A stretch of 40,361 nucleotides of DNA, taken from Flavobacteriia bacterium (GTDB lineage Bacteria > Bacteroidota > Bacteroidia > Flavobacteriales_D > Crocinitomicaceae). Below are positions 26,983 to 38,400 of this stretch, one piece after another (position 1 is the stretch's first letter; every line of letters starts with the position of its first letter). The stretch covers positions 1 through 40,361 of the forward strand of contig RFQZ01000027.1 in the NCBI GenBank assembly GCA_009924735.1. The letters run 5' to 3'. Made by a program: the position numbers and the translations under genes. The notes below the pieces were generated by a model. It was not told the DNA's origin. It was given only the letters and a program-made list of their open reading frames with translations, and made no database searches.

Positions 26983-27387
26983 TCAAAAATGGGAATCACA
27001 AGGATTCCATTCCACGATTTTCACCCCCCATTCGTAACAAATATCGTTAAACGTGGTGGCATTTTTATACGTTGCGAACGTCTTTAATTCCTTTCTGGAG
27101 CAATTGATTTTTGTTTCAACTTGTACTTTTTCGCCTTGTTTGTTTTTGCACTCATCCCACAGGATCAATTGCAAAGATTTCGCTTCGGGATGGGCTTGGG
27201 TAAACCGCCAAACTTCTTCCCCTATTTCTTTAATCTGAGCCTCATAGGACTTACTTTTGTCAGAAAAATAGGTAAGGGTTCCAATGCCATTTACATAGTC
27301 GGGTTTATGTTGACAATTGCACAACAACAGCAAGCTGAAACAAATTAAAATCCACTTACTTTTAGGTAAGTATTTCTTTGGTGACAT
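26983..27387 (-). CDS. Small lipoprotein-like protein of unknown function
   Basis: 134 aa; family not recognised. The N-terminus is basic then hydrophobic (KWILICFSLLLLCNCQ), with cysteines at 23 and 25; one could be the lipidated Cys, but the box L-x-N-C is not canonical, so a plain signal peptide is possible. The mature part has a core of mixed alpha/beta character (IGEEVWRFTQAHPEAKSLQL, WDECKNKQGEKV) and conserved-looking Cys in LWDECKN, NCSRKEL, NDICYEWG and NPCDSHF. Envelope location is inferred. It is downstream of the next minus-strand gene by 21 nt and may share its transcript. Confidence 0.7.
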   Translation of the reverse strand: MSPKKYLPKSKWILICFSLLLLCNCQHKPDYVNGIGTLTYFSDKSKSYEAQIKEIGEEVWRFTQAHPEAKSLQLILWDECKNKQGEKVQVETKINCSRKELKTFATYKNATTFNDICYEWGVKIVEWNPCDSHF

Positions 27388-27408
27388 ATAAAAACCCAGG
27401 TGCTTAAG

Positions 27409-27774
27409 CTATTTCAAATAAAAAGTTTGTTCACCCGGCTCTCCTCTGCCCACAATGAGCTTTCCTTTGTACAATCTAAATCCGAAATTCGACCCTGTCT
27501 CGGGACTCATTCCGAAAAGGTCTGCAAACGAACCATAAGTTGATACGTCCACATTGATAAAATCAAAAGTTGCCCCACTCGCGTTTTTAACATGGATGCC
27601 ATAGGTGTTGTAGTTGGAAAGATATTGGTAACTGATTAACATTTCATTTTCAGCATTGTAGAATTTTTTTCCATCCATGTAAGAAATGACATCGGACATA
27701 TCGTCGAATGATTGGGTTTGTGCGACGCTTAAGAAACAAGGAAGTAAAAACAAAATGAACAGTAAATTTTTCAT
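27409..27774 (-). CDS. Small secreted protein of unknown function
   Basis: 121 aa from ATG 27774, chosen because it begins a clear signal peptide (MKNLLFILFLLPCFLSVAQ); the open frame extends seven codons upstream. The mature domain of ~100 residues (FDDMSDVISYMDGKKFYN, LISYQYLSNYNTYGI, GFRLYKGKLIVGRGEPGEQ) has the look of a compact beta protein. No named family recognised. It has its own promoter and is followed by the lipoprotein-like gene. Confidence 0.72.
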   Translation of the reverse strand: MKNLLFILFLLPCFLSVAQTQSFDDMSDVISYMDGKKFYNAENEMLISYQYLSNYNTYGIHVKNASGATFDFINVDVSTYGSFADLFGMSPETGSNFGFRLYKGKLIVGRGEPGEQTFYLK

Positions 27775-27792
27775 AGATCGTGTATTGGTTTG

Positions 27793-27825
27793 CAAAAGTA
27801 ACCAAGTGATTGAATCAAGCGCAAT
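27793..27825 (-). promoter_or_regulatory. Promoter of the small secreted protein gene
   Basis: On the minus strand TACTTTTG (27800-27793) fits TAnnTTTG exactly; ATTG (27825-27822) lies 21 nt upstream as a near -33 box. The leader would be about 12 nt. Confidence 0.55.
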
Positions 27826-27837
27826 AATTTAGGGTAT

Positions 27838-29178
27838 TTAGGAGAACTCCCCTTTATCTACCATTATTTTAACCACTGGATTAAGGATAATGACCTTCAT
27901 TCTCTTGTCGTTTACATGTTGGGTTGTTGTAAAAACATCATTAGGGGCCAAATTACATTTTAATGAGATTTCATATTTAAACAAATCCAAAAGATTTTCT
28001 CTTCGCTTCTTAATTGCATCCACACTTGGACTGTCCTCATTCACTAAGTCATTGAGCTGAGAATATTCCAAACTTAAATCATCCTTGGTTAACCAAAGCG
28101 TCAAAAGTTTTTGGGTTGATTTGGATATTTTGCCATTTGTTTGAATCCTTTTTACTTTGCAGGAACGTCTTCTTCGGTACTCAAAAAATACAACCAAAAG
28201 GGTCCCTAAAATCAGCAATGACATCAGCAGCAACAATTTAAAATTTGGATCAGGCGCTATGATTGCTTTCTTTGAGATCAGGTATTTGGATTTGAATACT
28301 CCCAGTGGCATGCTTGAAATAAGGGTTTCATATTGAACAACACGTGTAATGGAACGTTTCATGATAACCCGACCATTTTCGATGTACACATCCTTAAGCG
28401 ATGGTATATTTTTTAAATCAAAAATCTCCACTTCGTTTTTCTGGAAATCATAGAGGTACAGCTTATGTAGCGATACCAACAGGTTCTTGTGTGCGATTTC
28501 AATCTTTTCCTTTTTTGGAAAAGCACTGGGGTCAATTTCGCCTAGGTTTTTCCATTTTTGCGTTGAAAAATTATAACTAATTAAGTTTTCGAAAAAGTAG
28601 TTGGATTCACCATCGGTCACAATTTTTCCAGAAACACCGTAGTATTTGTTTTTACAAACCATGTAAGGATTCCGATCAGAACAGGAATAATTCGTTAGGC
28701 GGGTTTGCATGAACCATTGACACAAGTTATGATCATACTTCAACATATAATCTTTGAAATTAAAAAACCCATACCCCCCAAATACATGCGGTGAATTTTT
28801 ATACAAGAAATAAGAAGCGTTGTATTGGTTTTGGTGATGAAAAGACTTATCAATTCGTACGATGGAATCGTTTCTCAACAGCAAAACATAACCGCAGCCT
28901 TTGTCTACGAAGTACACATCCGCACCTTTTTCCGTCAACACCTTGTAATTAGAAAGCAAATCAGAAAAATGAATTTGAGAATCCAAATGCAATGGCCTTT
29001 TCTCCATGCGGTTGGTAGACAAATCAATCAAGATGCGATGGGTACTGTCTTCAATGATGCAAAACTTTGAAGCCTGATAGTCATAAAACATCAACTGCCC
29101 CTTGTTTTTGAACGTATAATTTTGGGAAAAAAGAGAAGATAGGAAAAATAATACAACAAACGTAAAAACAACTTTCAT
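27838..29178 (-). CDS. Membrane-anchored protein with long extracytoplasmic domain and short cytoplasmic C-terminal domain
   Basis: 446 aa from ATG 29178, which begins a signal peptide (MKVVFTFVVLFFLSSLFSQ); the frame is open 14 codons further up. Residues ~20-305 are extracytoplasmic and contain short repeated strand patterns (YNFSTQKWKNLGEIDP, LYLYDFQKNEVEIFDL, YMLKYDHNLCQWF) like Kelch or propeller blades. One transmembrane helix lies at ~311-332 (LLLMSLLILGTLLVVFF), followed by RRRR, so the C-terminus is inside. The last ~110 residues (LTLWLTKDDLSLEYSQLNDLV, DAIKKRRENLLDLFKYEI) are helical and may be a winged-helix-like domain; there is no kinase or GGDEF motif. A single-pass sensor is plausible but unproven. 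Confidence 0.65.
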   Translation of the reverse strand: MKVVFTFVVLFFLSSLFSQNYTFKNKGQLMFYDYQASKFCIIEDSTHRILIDLSTNRMEKRPLHLDSQIHFSDLLSNYKVLTEKGADVYFVDKGCGYVLLLRNDSIVRIDKSFHHQNQYNASYFLYKNSPHVFGGYGFFNFKDYMLKYDHNLCQWFMQTRLTNYSCSDRNPYMVCKNKYYGVSGKIVTDGESNYFFENLISYNFSTQKWKNLGEIDPSAFPKKEKIEIAHKNLLVSLHKLYLYDFQKNEVEIFDLKNIPSLKDVYIENGRVIMKRSITRVVQYETLISSMPLGVFKSKYLISKKAIIAPDPNFKLLLLMSLLILGTLLVVFFEYRRRRSCKVKRIQTNGKISKSTQKLLTLWLTKDDLSLEYSQLNDLVNEDSPSVDAIKKRRENLLDLFKYEISLKCNLAPNDVFTTTQHVNDKRMKVIILNPVVKIMVDKGEFS

Positions 29179-29486
29179 ATGAACACAAATATCAAACAAG
29201 CGCACTGACCAATAAAACAACAGGCCCCACCCTTTTAATTACTTCATTTTTCACTAAAACTAAAAGAGAAAAAAACAGAAATGGTTACCAGTTAACTTAA
29301 TCTTTATAAACTTTGAGACCCAATAAATACGTCTTTTATGTCATAAATTTAAGTGCGAAGATATTTATTAGCAAAATAATAACCTACTAAAAATCAAATT
29401 ATATCGAGGTGTTTTGCCAAAAAATAGAACAAGTTCTAATTTTTCGTAAAGATGACTTAGGCTTTCTGTGGCAAAAGATTTAGAAA
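29179..29486. other. 308-bp AT-rich intergenic region
   Basis: It separates the start of the membrane-anchored protein gene from the end of the giant gene, both on the minus strand. No ORF or RNA gene is evident. A GATATTTG close to ATG 29178 on the minus strand is a one-mismatch -7 box, and an inverted repeat with a T-run (29419-29438) could end the giant transcript. Confidence 0.6.
29419..29438 (-). terminator. Possible terminator of the giant gene
   Basis: Minus-strand reading TAGAAC-TT-GTTCTA is followed by TTTTTT. The tight spacer leaves an effective 4-5 bp AT-rich stem, so it is weak, but it lies about 50 bp past the stop. Confidence 0.35.
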
Positions 29487-32400
29487 TCAACGAATCAAAT
29501 TCACATGACCCACAATCTCCTTATCTTCCTGGGATTGAAGAACTTGAAAATTAAGCACCCAGGTATAGGTACCTATTTGACAGTTGATGCTGTTCGGACC
29601 ATAGGAACCATCCCAACCAACCTCTTGGTCTTTGGATTCAAAAATCAATTCGCCCCATCGATTAAAGATTCTTAAACGATAACTCCCTTGTTTGTACCCC
29701 TGCGATAGAATGGGTTTAAACTCTTGGTTTTCTTCATCGTCATTCGGTGTAAACGAATTAGGTACATAATAAATTAAATCCTCATTCACATGTATGCTTA
29801 CCAAAGCGGTATCGGCACATCCCACTTCATTGATTGCGGTTAAGGATACCAAATAATCGCCAGCAAAAGGCGGGAACATATGGGTTTGGTCTTGAGAATA
29901 TCCATAGGTACCATCACCGAAATCCCATTCGTATGAAGATGCATATTGAGAATTGTTGGTGAATTCAACCAAGGGATTCAACGAGCTTACTTCCATTGGA
30001 TCCGCTGAAAAGAGCGCAATCGGCGATTCATATACACAAGCTACGTCGAAGTATGTCTCGGTGACCACGCATCCCTGTGGATTGGTAACTGTCAAAGTAA
30101 TGTCATAACAACCCTGCTCGGTGAACTGATAGCCTACTTGTCCAACTTGGGTGGTACTCTGCCCATTCCCAAAATTCCAGAGATAATTCCAAGAAGTATT
30201 GTACGTCTGTGCCGTGTAAATTACATTTAATAGACCACAGCCAATGGAATCCGAGTAACTGAAACTTGCATTGGGAGATGGAGCTATGTAAATGGGTTGC
30301 ATGATGCTGTCTACACAACCAGTTACTGGATTCGTCGCCGTTAATGTTACATTATAGGTTCCAACCGCCGGGAATTGGTGCGTAGGATTGTCCAAATAGG
30401 ATGTCAATCCATCCCCAAAATCCCAAACGTAATCTAAAATACCTACCGAATTGTTTTGAAATGAAATCGGTGTCAAGTCACAATACGGAGGGTTCATTCC
30501 TGCAAAGGCTACGACTGGCCAAGGATTTACGGTGACATTGATGATTGAATCAGGGCCTTGACATCCGTACTGTATTGATATTGGGACGACATGGTATTGA
30601 ACCACCTGAGCAACCGTACCCGTTTGCACCAAATTGTCTTGAATGCTATTGGTTGTTTGTAAAGGGTTGGAAGTTTCATTGTACACAAAGGCATTGGGCG
30701 TAGCATACCAATTAAATGTACTCGGCAAATCTGAGGTAAGATTGATGTTGGTATTTTCTCCCGGACAGATTTGGATGTCTTGGTTCAATACATTTGGTGC
30801 TGGATTTACTACAATATTGAAGTTTTGGGCTTGACCAAAACAAGTGGCATTTCCATTCACAAAAGCAGGTGTTACAACAACATTGGACTGTATCGGATTG
30901 GACGTATTGTTTGTTGGAATAAATGAAGGGATATCACCCGTTCCCACAGACCCTAAGCCAATTGACGCATTTGAATTTGACCAATTGAAGGTAGTCCCTC
31001 CGATCGGCCCACTGAAAGCTATTACACCGGATGAAGTTCCTTCGCACAGGGTTAAGTTGTTGAGTGCAAATAACGAAGGTTCTGGGTTCACAGTAATGGT
31101 AAACTGATCCTGTGCGCCAACACAAGAAACACTGTTGTTTGTAAATGTAGGGGTGACATTCACCGTTGTTACAATAGGTGCAAAACCAGCATTCAATGCC
31201 AAGAAAGCATATAACGAATCTACGCCATTTGTGGAAGGCAAACCAACATTTCCGCCTATCGCATTCCAAGCATATACGGTACCGGGAGCATTCCCCGTAA
31301 ACAACACTTGAGGACTCCATGAATTCCTGCAAAGATTCATATCTTGAACCGGAGTAATGACTGGAATTGGATTAACAAATACAGTAATTGGGATCACAGG
31401 ACTTGAGCAACCATTGGCAATAGAAGTTCCGATGACGTGGTAATCAACCGTTTGCACTGTCCCTGTAGTATTCACCAATTGGTCATTAATGAGGCCCGAG
31501 GTCGTAATGTTGGTGGTTTCGTTCAATACAGTAGCCGTTGGGTCTGCATACCAGTTAAAAGTCACATTTGTATTCGCTACAAGTGTTAAATTCACGAAAT
31601 CGTTGCTACAAATGGTCAATGTATCTTGGTTCAATAAGGCCAATGGAGGTTTAACAATCACGGTAACGGTTTGGGTTGTACCTGTACATCCTCCTTGTAT
31701 TGAAACGGGAGTAACAGCATACACCACCACTTGATTTACGTTAGAAGTGTTCACCAAAATATCATTGATGACCGCACCATTGTTCGTTAACAAGGATTCT
31801 CCTGTCACATTTGGATTATTAATGGTCACAAACCATTGGAAATTGGAAGGAATGTTTGCGCCTAGTATTGAATTTACTCCAGATCCACTGCAAATCTCCA
31901 AATTCGTTGGCATTGTCAACACCACATCAGGCTGTATTTGAACATTTAAGATGGAATCAGGTCCAACACATCCGTTTAAGGAGGTAGGTGTAATCGTATA
32001 GGTAACCGATTGTGGCGTATTTGATATATTCGTTAATGAATCGTTTATGAAATTTGAGGTTTGTGTGGTCGTTAACTCCCCGTTTACGTTAAGGTTTTGT
32101 GTTGCATACCAACTTATGGTGGATGGGATGTTGGTCCCGATGTTCGTTGCCATCACACCATGGTTACAAATGACCGTGTCAATCATGGCATTTACATGAG
32201 GAAGTGGATTCACAGTGATGCTGTACGTCGAAACAGGTCCATTGCAACTTTGACCTTGAAACGAATAAATGGGTGTAATCGCAATGTTGCCCACCAGAGG
32301 CACCGCACCGGGAACCATGGAAGGATTGGTAGCATTGAAACCATTAACTGTATTGGCGCCATTGGCCACAAGTCCAATATTTGGATTGCTATTGGTCCAA

Positions 32401-35400
32401 TTGTAAGAAGTACCAGTACCATTAATCACTGCCGCCGGAACCGCAGTTTGGTGACAATAACTTTGATTATTTATAGGAGCAACGGAAGGAATCGGAATTA
32501 CATAAAAGTTGAAAGTTTGAATCGCGCCTGGACATGATATTCCTTGGGAAAAAATTGGGGTTACCGACACCAAGGAAGAAATAGGCGCATTGGTATTGTT
32601 CTGTGATAAGAAAGGCGAAATGACATTGTTTCCATTCGGTGGTATCCCTGTAGCAGTACTTGCCGCTGTCCACTGATACGTAGTCGCTGTTCCGGTTAGT
32701 ACAATGTTGTTGCTATTGCTACCCGCACAGACATATTGACTGCCAGGATTGTTTGCTGTGGGCGTAGGATTTACTTGAATGGTAAAGCTTTGAGGCGTTC
32801 CACCGCAACTTACAGAATTCAAAATAAATTGAGGGGTTATCGTGACCTGGGCGAAAATGGGTGCGTTCGAATTGTTTACTGCTGCAAACGGGGCGATGTT
32901 TCCAGAACCTGTTGCGTTGATACCCACCGTTGGTATGCTATTCGTCCAATTGTAAATGGTATTCGGCACCGTTCCTGCGAAAGTCACCTGTGATGTTTGT
33001 GAACCATTACATACGGTTTGATTGTTCGGTGCGGACACATTCGGTGTTGGATTCACCGTCAATGTAAATGTGGTATTCGTTCCTTGACAGCTTAAGCCAT
33101 TCGCCGTGAATTGTGGGGTTACGGTTATGGTAGCATTCACTGGTTGCACACTTGGATTCACGGCTGGGAAAGATGCCAATGCATTCGCTGTTCCAGAAGG
33201 TGGTAAACCTATGTTTGGGTTGCTATTGGTCCAATTATAGGTAGTTCCTGTACCTGCAAAATTCACGACAGGTGTATTCGAACCATTACAAACCGTAAGA
33301 TTGGAAATGGCATTAACGATTGGGGTTGGATTGATGGTAAAAGTCATTTGGGTTGTGGATCCCGCACAAGTCAATCCTGCATTTACATATTGTGGTGTGA
33401 CGGTTAAGGTTGCTACCAATGGTGCCGCATTGCTCGCGTTAAGCGCTGTAAAAGCCGCTATGTTTCCTGATCCCGAAGCCAACAAACCTATGGCCGCGGT
33501 GTTGTTTGCCCAACTGTAATTGCTTGCCGTACCTGAAAATACAATGGGTTGAGTGGATGTGTTGTTACAAAGTATTTGGCTATTTAACGGATTGACAACC
33601 GGTGTCGGATTTACTGTAATCGTAAAGTTTTGAGCCACTCCCGGACAACTGGCATTACCCCCTGCATAGTTAGGCATTACACTGATCGTGGCTGTCACAG
33701 GTACTTGGGATGCATTGGTGGCACTGAATGCAGCGATGTTCCCCGTGCTGGTTGTCGCCAATCCAATCGATGGTGTATTGTTCGTCCAAGTGTAAGAGGT
33801 TCCATTCCCAGAGAAATTTACTGGATTTGTTAATTGTGTATTACAGACAACCTGGTTCGGTGGGAGAATTACCGTAGGTGTAGGATTTATCGTAATACCA
33901 AAGTTCTGCGCAATCCCAGCACATGCAACCCCATTCCCCGTAAAGATTGGTGTTACCGCAAGCTGTGCCGTTATTGGATTAATTGCGTTGTTGATCGCTA
34001 CAAAAGAATTAATATTCCCTGATCCCGCAGCCCCAATGCCTATGGTCGCAATGCTGTTTGTCCAATTGTAAGAAGTACCTGTACCCGTAAATGTGACCTG
34101 ACTCGTACTTGTGCCGTTGCAAAGTGTTTGACTTGCGGGTGCATTGGCAACAGGAATTGGGTTGATGGTAATGGTGAAATTCCCTGATGCCCCTGGACAT
34201 GTAACTGCGTTGTTGGTAAACTCCGGGGTGACTGTTATGGTCGCAATCACAGGGGTTTGATTGCTATTGTTAATCCCCGTAAAGGATGGGATGTTCCCCG
34301 AACCATTTCCTAAAATCCCTATACCCAATGTATTGTTCGTCCAATTGTAGGCAGTTCCAGTACCACCAAATACGATAGCACTCGTGTTTGTATTGTGACA
34401 AATCACCTGCGGATTTACATTGTTAACGGTCGGTGTTGGATTTACCGTAATCGTAAAGTTTGCATTCGACCCAGCGCATGTGACCCCTGCATTTGTGAAG
34501 GATGGAATGATTCCGATGGTGGCATTCAAAGGCGTTGAAGTGGCATTCGTCGCCGGGAACGGTGCGATGTTTCCAGATCCAGAACTCGCCAATCCAATTG
34601 CCTGGTTATTGTTCGTCCACGCATAACTGGTACCTGTACCATTGATGGTCACCAATGTCGTATTTACCCCGTTACAGAAAGTAGAATTGGAGATGGAGCT
34701 TACGGTAGGTATTGGATTTATCGTAATGGTAAAACTTTGCACTTGTCCCGTACAATTTACCGCATTGTTTAGGTATTGTGGGGTTACGGTTACTGTGGCC
34801 GTTGAGATCACGGAACTTGAAGGATTTGTTGCCACGAAGGAAGGAATGTTGCCATTACCGGATGCGAGTAATCCGATGGAAACATTGCTATTTGCCCACT
34901 GGTATGAAGTTCCTGTTCCAGTAAAATTGACAGCTGAAGTATTGGCATTGTGACACACAACTTGGTTTACAGGTAAACTAACAACCGGCGTCGGGTTCAC
35001 TGTGATTGTATAAGCCGTCCCTCCTCCTGGACATGCCACATTCCCTGGAGTCGTTGCACTGGCTAAAATCTGAATGGTTTGAGGTACCGCGCTGCTGTTT
35101 GTCAAGGTGAATGCAGGAATGGTTGAAGCGCCACTGTTGGTATTAAATCCAGTAATCGTCGCAGGAACATTTGGGGCTGACCAAGTAATGTTGGCGCCAT
35201 TGGTTGGCGAAGTAATGGTTACCGTACTTGAAATGTTTTGCGAACAAATGGTTTGATTTAGTATGCTAAAATTAACCGTTGGGGTTGGGTTTACGGTGAT
35301 CGTGAAATTCTGAGCGGTCCCTACACAAGTTACATTGTTATTGCTGAAAGAAGGAACCACATTGATTTGCGCGATGACCGGATTCGCTGAATTGTTGATG

Positions 35401-38400
35401 GCATTAAAAGCTGGAATATTGGCATTCCCACTTGCGCCCAAACCGATGGAAGTTGTATTGTTCGTCCAATTGTAAACTGTACCAGCTACTGAACCCGTAA
35501 AGTTCACATTCGAGGTTGCGCTTCCATTACATAAAACCTGATTGGCCAGTGGATTTAAGATTGGGGTTGGATTGACGTTGATTACAAAAACATCGTTTAC
35601 GCCAGCACAACTTACCCCATTTGCAGTAAAAGTTGGTGTTACCGTGATGGTTGCACTCACGGGTTGAATGCCTCCATTTCCTGCCACAAAAGACCCAAGG
35701 TTACCATTCCCATTGGCGGATGAACCAATTCCCGGATTGTTCGATACCCATCCATAATTCGTAGCCGTGCCTGTAAATGACACCGTTGTGGTCGATGCCC
35801 CATTACAGAAAGTAAGGTCTTGGGTTGGCGTTACAATCGGTGTTGGGTTCACTGTGATGGTCATCACTTGCGTAGCGCCAGCGCAGGTAATTCCTGCATT
35901 GACAAATTGTGGGGTTATGGTAATACTTCCAACGAGTGCTGCCGCATTGCTTGCATTGGTGGCCGAAAAAGCTGCTATGTCACCGTTGCCATTCGCTGCC
36001 AATCCTATTCCTGGCGTATTATTCACCCAAGCATAATTTGATGCAGTTCCTGTAAAATTGATGGGATTGGTAGAAGTACCATTACAGACTACTTGGTTTC
36101 CAATTACTCCCATGGTTGGGGTAGGATTGACGGTAATTGTAAACGTCTGTGATACACCTGGACAATTCAGATTCGCACCGTTGAAAATTGGTTGAACGGT
36201 AATGGTAGCTGTGATGGGATTGCTTGTATTGTTCACCGCATTGAAAGCAGCAATGTTTCCTGAAGCTGAAGCACCCAACCCTATGCCCGGAGTATTGTTG
36301 GTCCAATTATAAGAAGTCGCCGTTCCTGTAAAATTAATGGCCGCTACCGTAGCACCATTACACACTACTTGATTTTGCGGCTGCACGGCAGATGGGGAAG
36401 GATTCACCGTAATGGTGAAGTTCTGTGGTGTACCCTGACACAATAGGTTCCCTCCACTGAAGATGGGTATTACAGAAACTTGTGCGACCACCGAATTTAC
36501 CGTCGCATTTGCCGCCGTAAAACTGTTGATGGTACCGCTTGATGACGCCGCCAATCCTATGCTTGTGGTATTATTCGTCCAATTGTATTGTGTTCCCGTA
36601 CCTGAGAAAACAACTTGACTGGTCGATGCGCCATTACATACGACCTGGTTTTGAGGTGCAGATAACGTTGGGGTAGGATTTACAGTGATGGTGAAGTTCT
36701 GCGGCGATCCTTGGCAAGCAACGGAATTGTTTGTAAAAACCGGAGTAACACTGATGGTACCAATCAATGGATTTGCATTGCTGGCATTCACAGCGGTAAA
36801 GGAAGCAATGTTACCTACTGCAGATGCCCCTAACCCAATGTTCGTTTGCGTATTGGACCAATTGTAAGAAGTACCTGATCCTGAAAACTGAACAGCGGCG
36901 GTTGCCGTATTGTTACATACCACTTGGTTTTGAATTGGATTCACAGTAGGCGTTGGATTTACCGTGATGGTAAATGGTGTCGCAGCACCAGGACATGAAA
37001 CCCCAGCGTTGGTAAAGGTCGGTGTTACGGAAATGTTTCCAATGATTGGAACAGCACCATTGTTTTGTGCAGGAAAAACAGGGATGTTTCCATTCCCTAA
37101 AGCACCAAGGCCAATATTTTGGTTGCTGTTCGTCCAAGCGTATGTGGTACCATTTCCACTTAAAGTAACCAAACTCGAGTTGGTGCCATTGCAAAAAGTT
37201 AGATTCGATAGCGGATTGGTAATTGGAATCGGGTTTACAGTAATGGTAAATACAACCGCAGTACCATTACATCCAACATTGTTGTTTAAAAATTGTGGGG
37301 TAACCGTTACGGTTGATGTTACCGGGGTTAGGCCATTGTTAAGCGCATTGAAGATGGCAATGTTCCCAGCCCCTGATGCATTCAAGCCTATGGAGGTGGT
37401 GTTGTTCGACCAATTGAAGACGTTGGCATTTCCCGTAAACTGTATCGCGGTGGTTGGAGAACCCGCACACAAAACTTGATTGTTTGGCGCTGCTACTGCC
37501 GGGGTTGGATTAACCGTTATCGTGTATGAAACACCTCCCCCAGGACAGCTTAGTGCCCCTGCCGTATTCGCATTTGCCGTGAACTGAATGACTTGCGCGG
37601 TAGGACTGTTGTTGATCAAGGTAAAGGTAGGCATGGTCGCATTTCCAGTTACGGTATTGACCCCAGAAATGGAAGCAGGTACAGTGGTGGCATTCCATGT
37701 AATGACCGCATTTGGTGTGGGTGACGTGATGTTTACCGCTGTAGAACTGGCACCTGAACAAATGGTTTGGTTAGGGATGCTGAAGCTTACGGCTGGCGCA
37801 GGATTCACTGTAATGGTAAACGTTTGGACCGTACCAGAACATGTCACATTATTGTTGATGAAATTCGGAGTCACATTCAGCGTAGCAACAATTGGATTTG
37901 GGGTCACGTTAATCGCTGTAAACGAAGGAATATTCCCCGTTCCCGATGCAGCTAAACCGATTCCTGGGGTTGAATTCGTCCAATTGTATTGCGTGGCAGT
38001 ACCAACGAAAGGAATGGAGTTCACCGTGCCTCCGTTGCAAATCACAACATTGGAAGGCGCTGTGACATTAGGCGTTGGATTTATGGTAATGGTAAAATTC
38101 GTCGCTGCACCATTACAGGTGATTCCCCCACCCGTATATTGGGAGGTAACCGTAACCGTTCCGGATATTGCCGCATTCCCTGGATTCGTTGCATTAAAAC
38201 TGGCAACATTGGTGCTTCCACTTGCACCTAAACCTATTCCTGTATTTGAATTTGTCCAAGCATAAGCATTTCCAGAACCTCCAAATGATATCAGCGAACT
38301 GCTGGCGCCGTTGCACAAGGTCACATTTGACACAGGATTGATCGTCGTATTCGGATTTACATTGATGTTGAAATTTAAAGGGGTCCCACTGCAGGTTACG

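Noticed and set aside
37588..38265. Long plus-strand ORF (225 aa) opposite the giant gene, and similar ones at 36964-37479 and 34642-34953
   Set aside because: They are antisense shadows of a repeat-rich frame: their sequence repeats with the same ~93-codon period, they lack recognisable domains, and their starts have no upstream signals.
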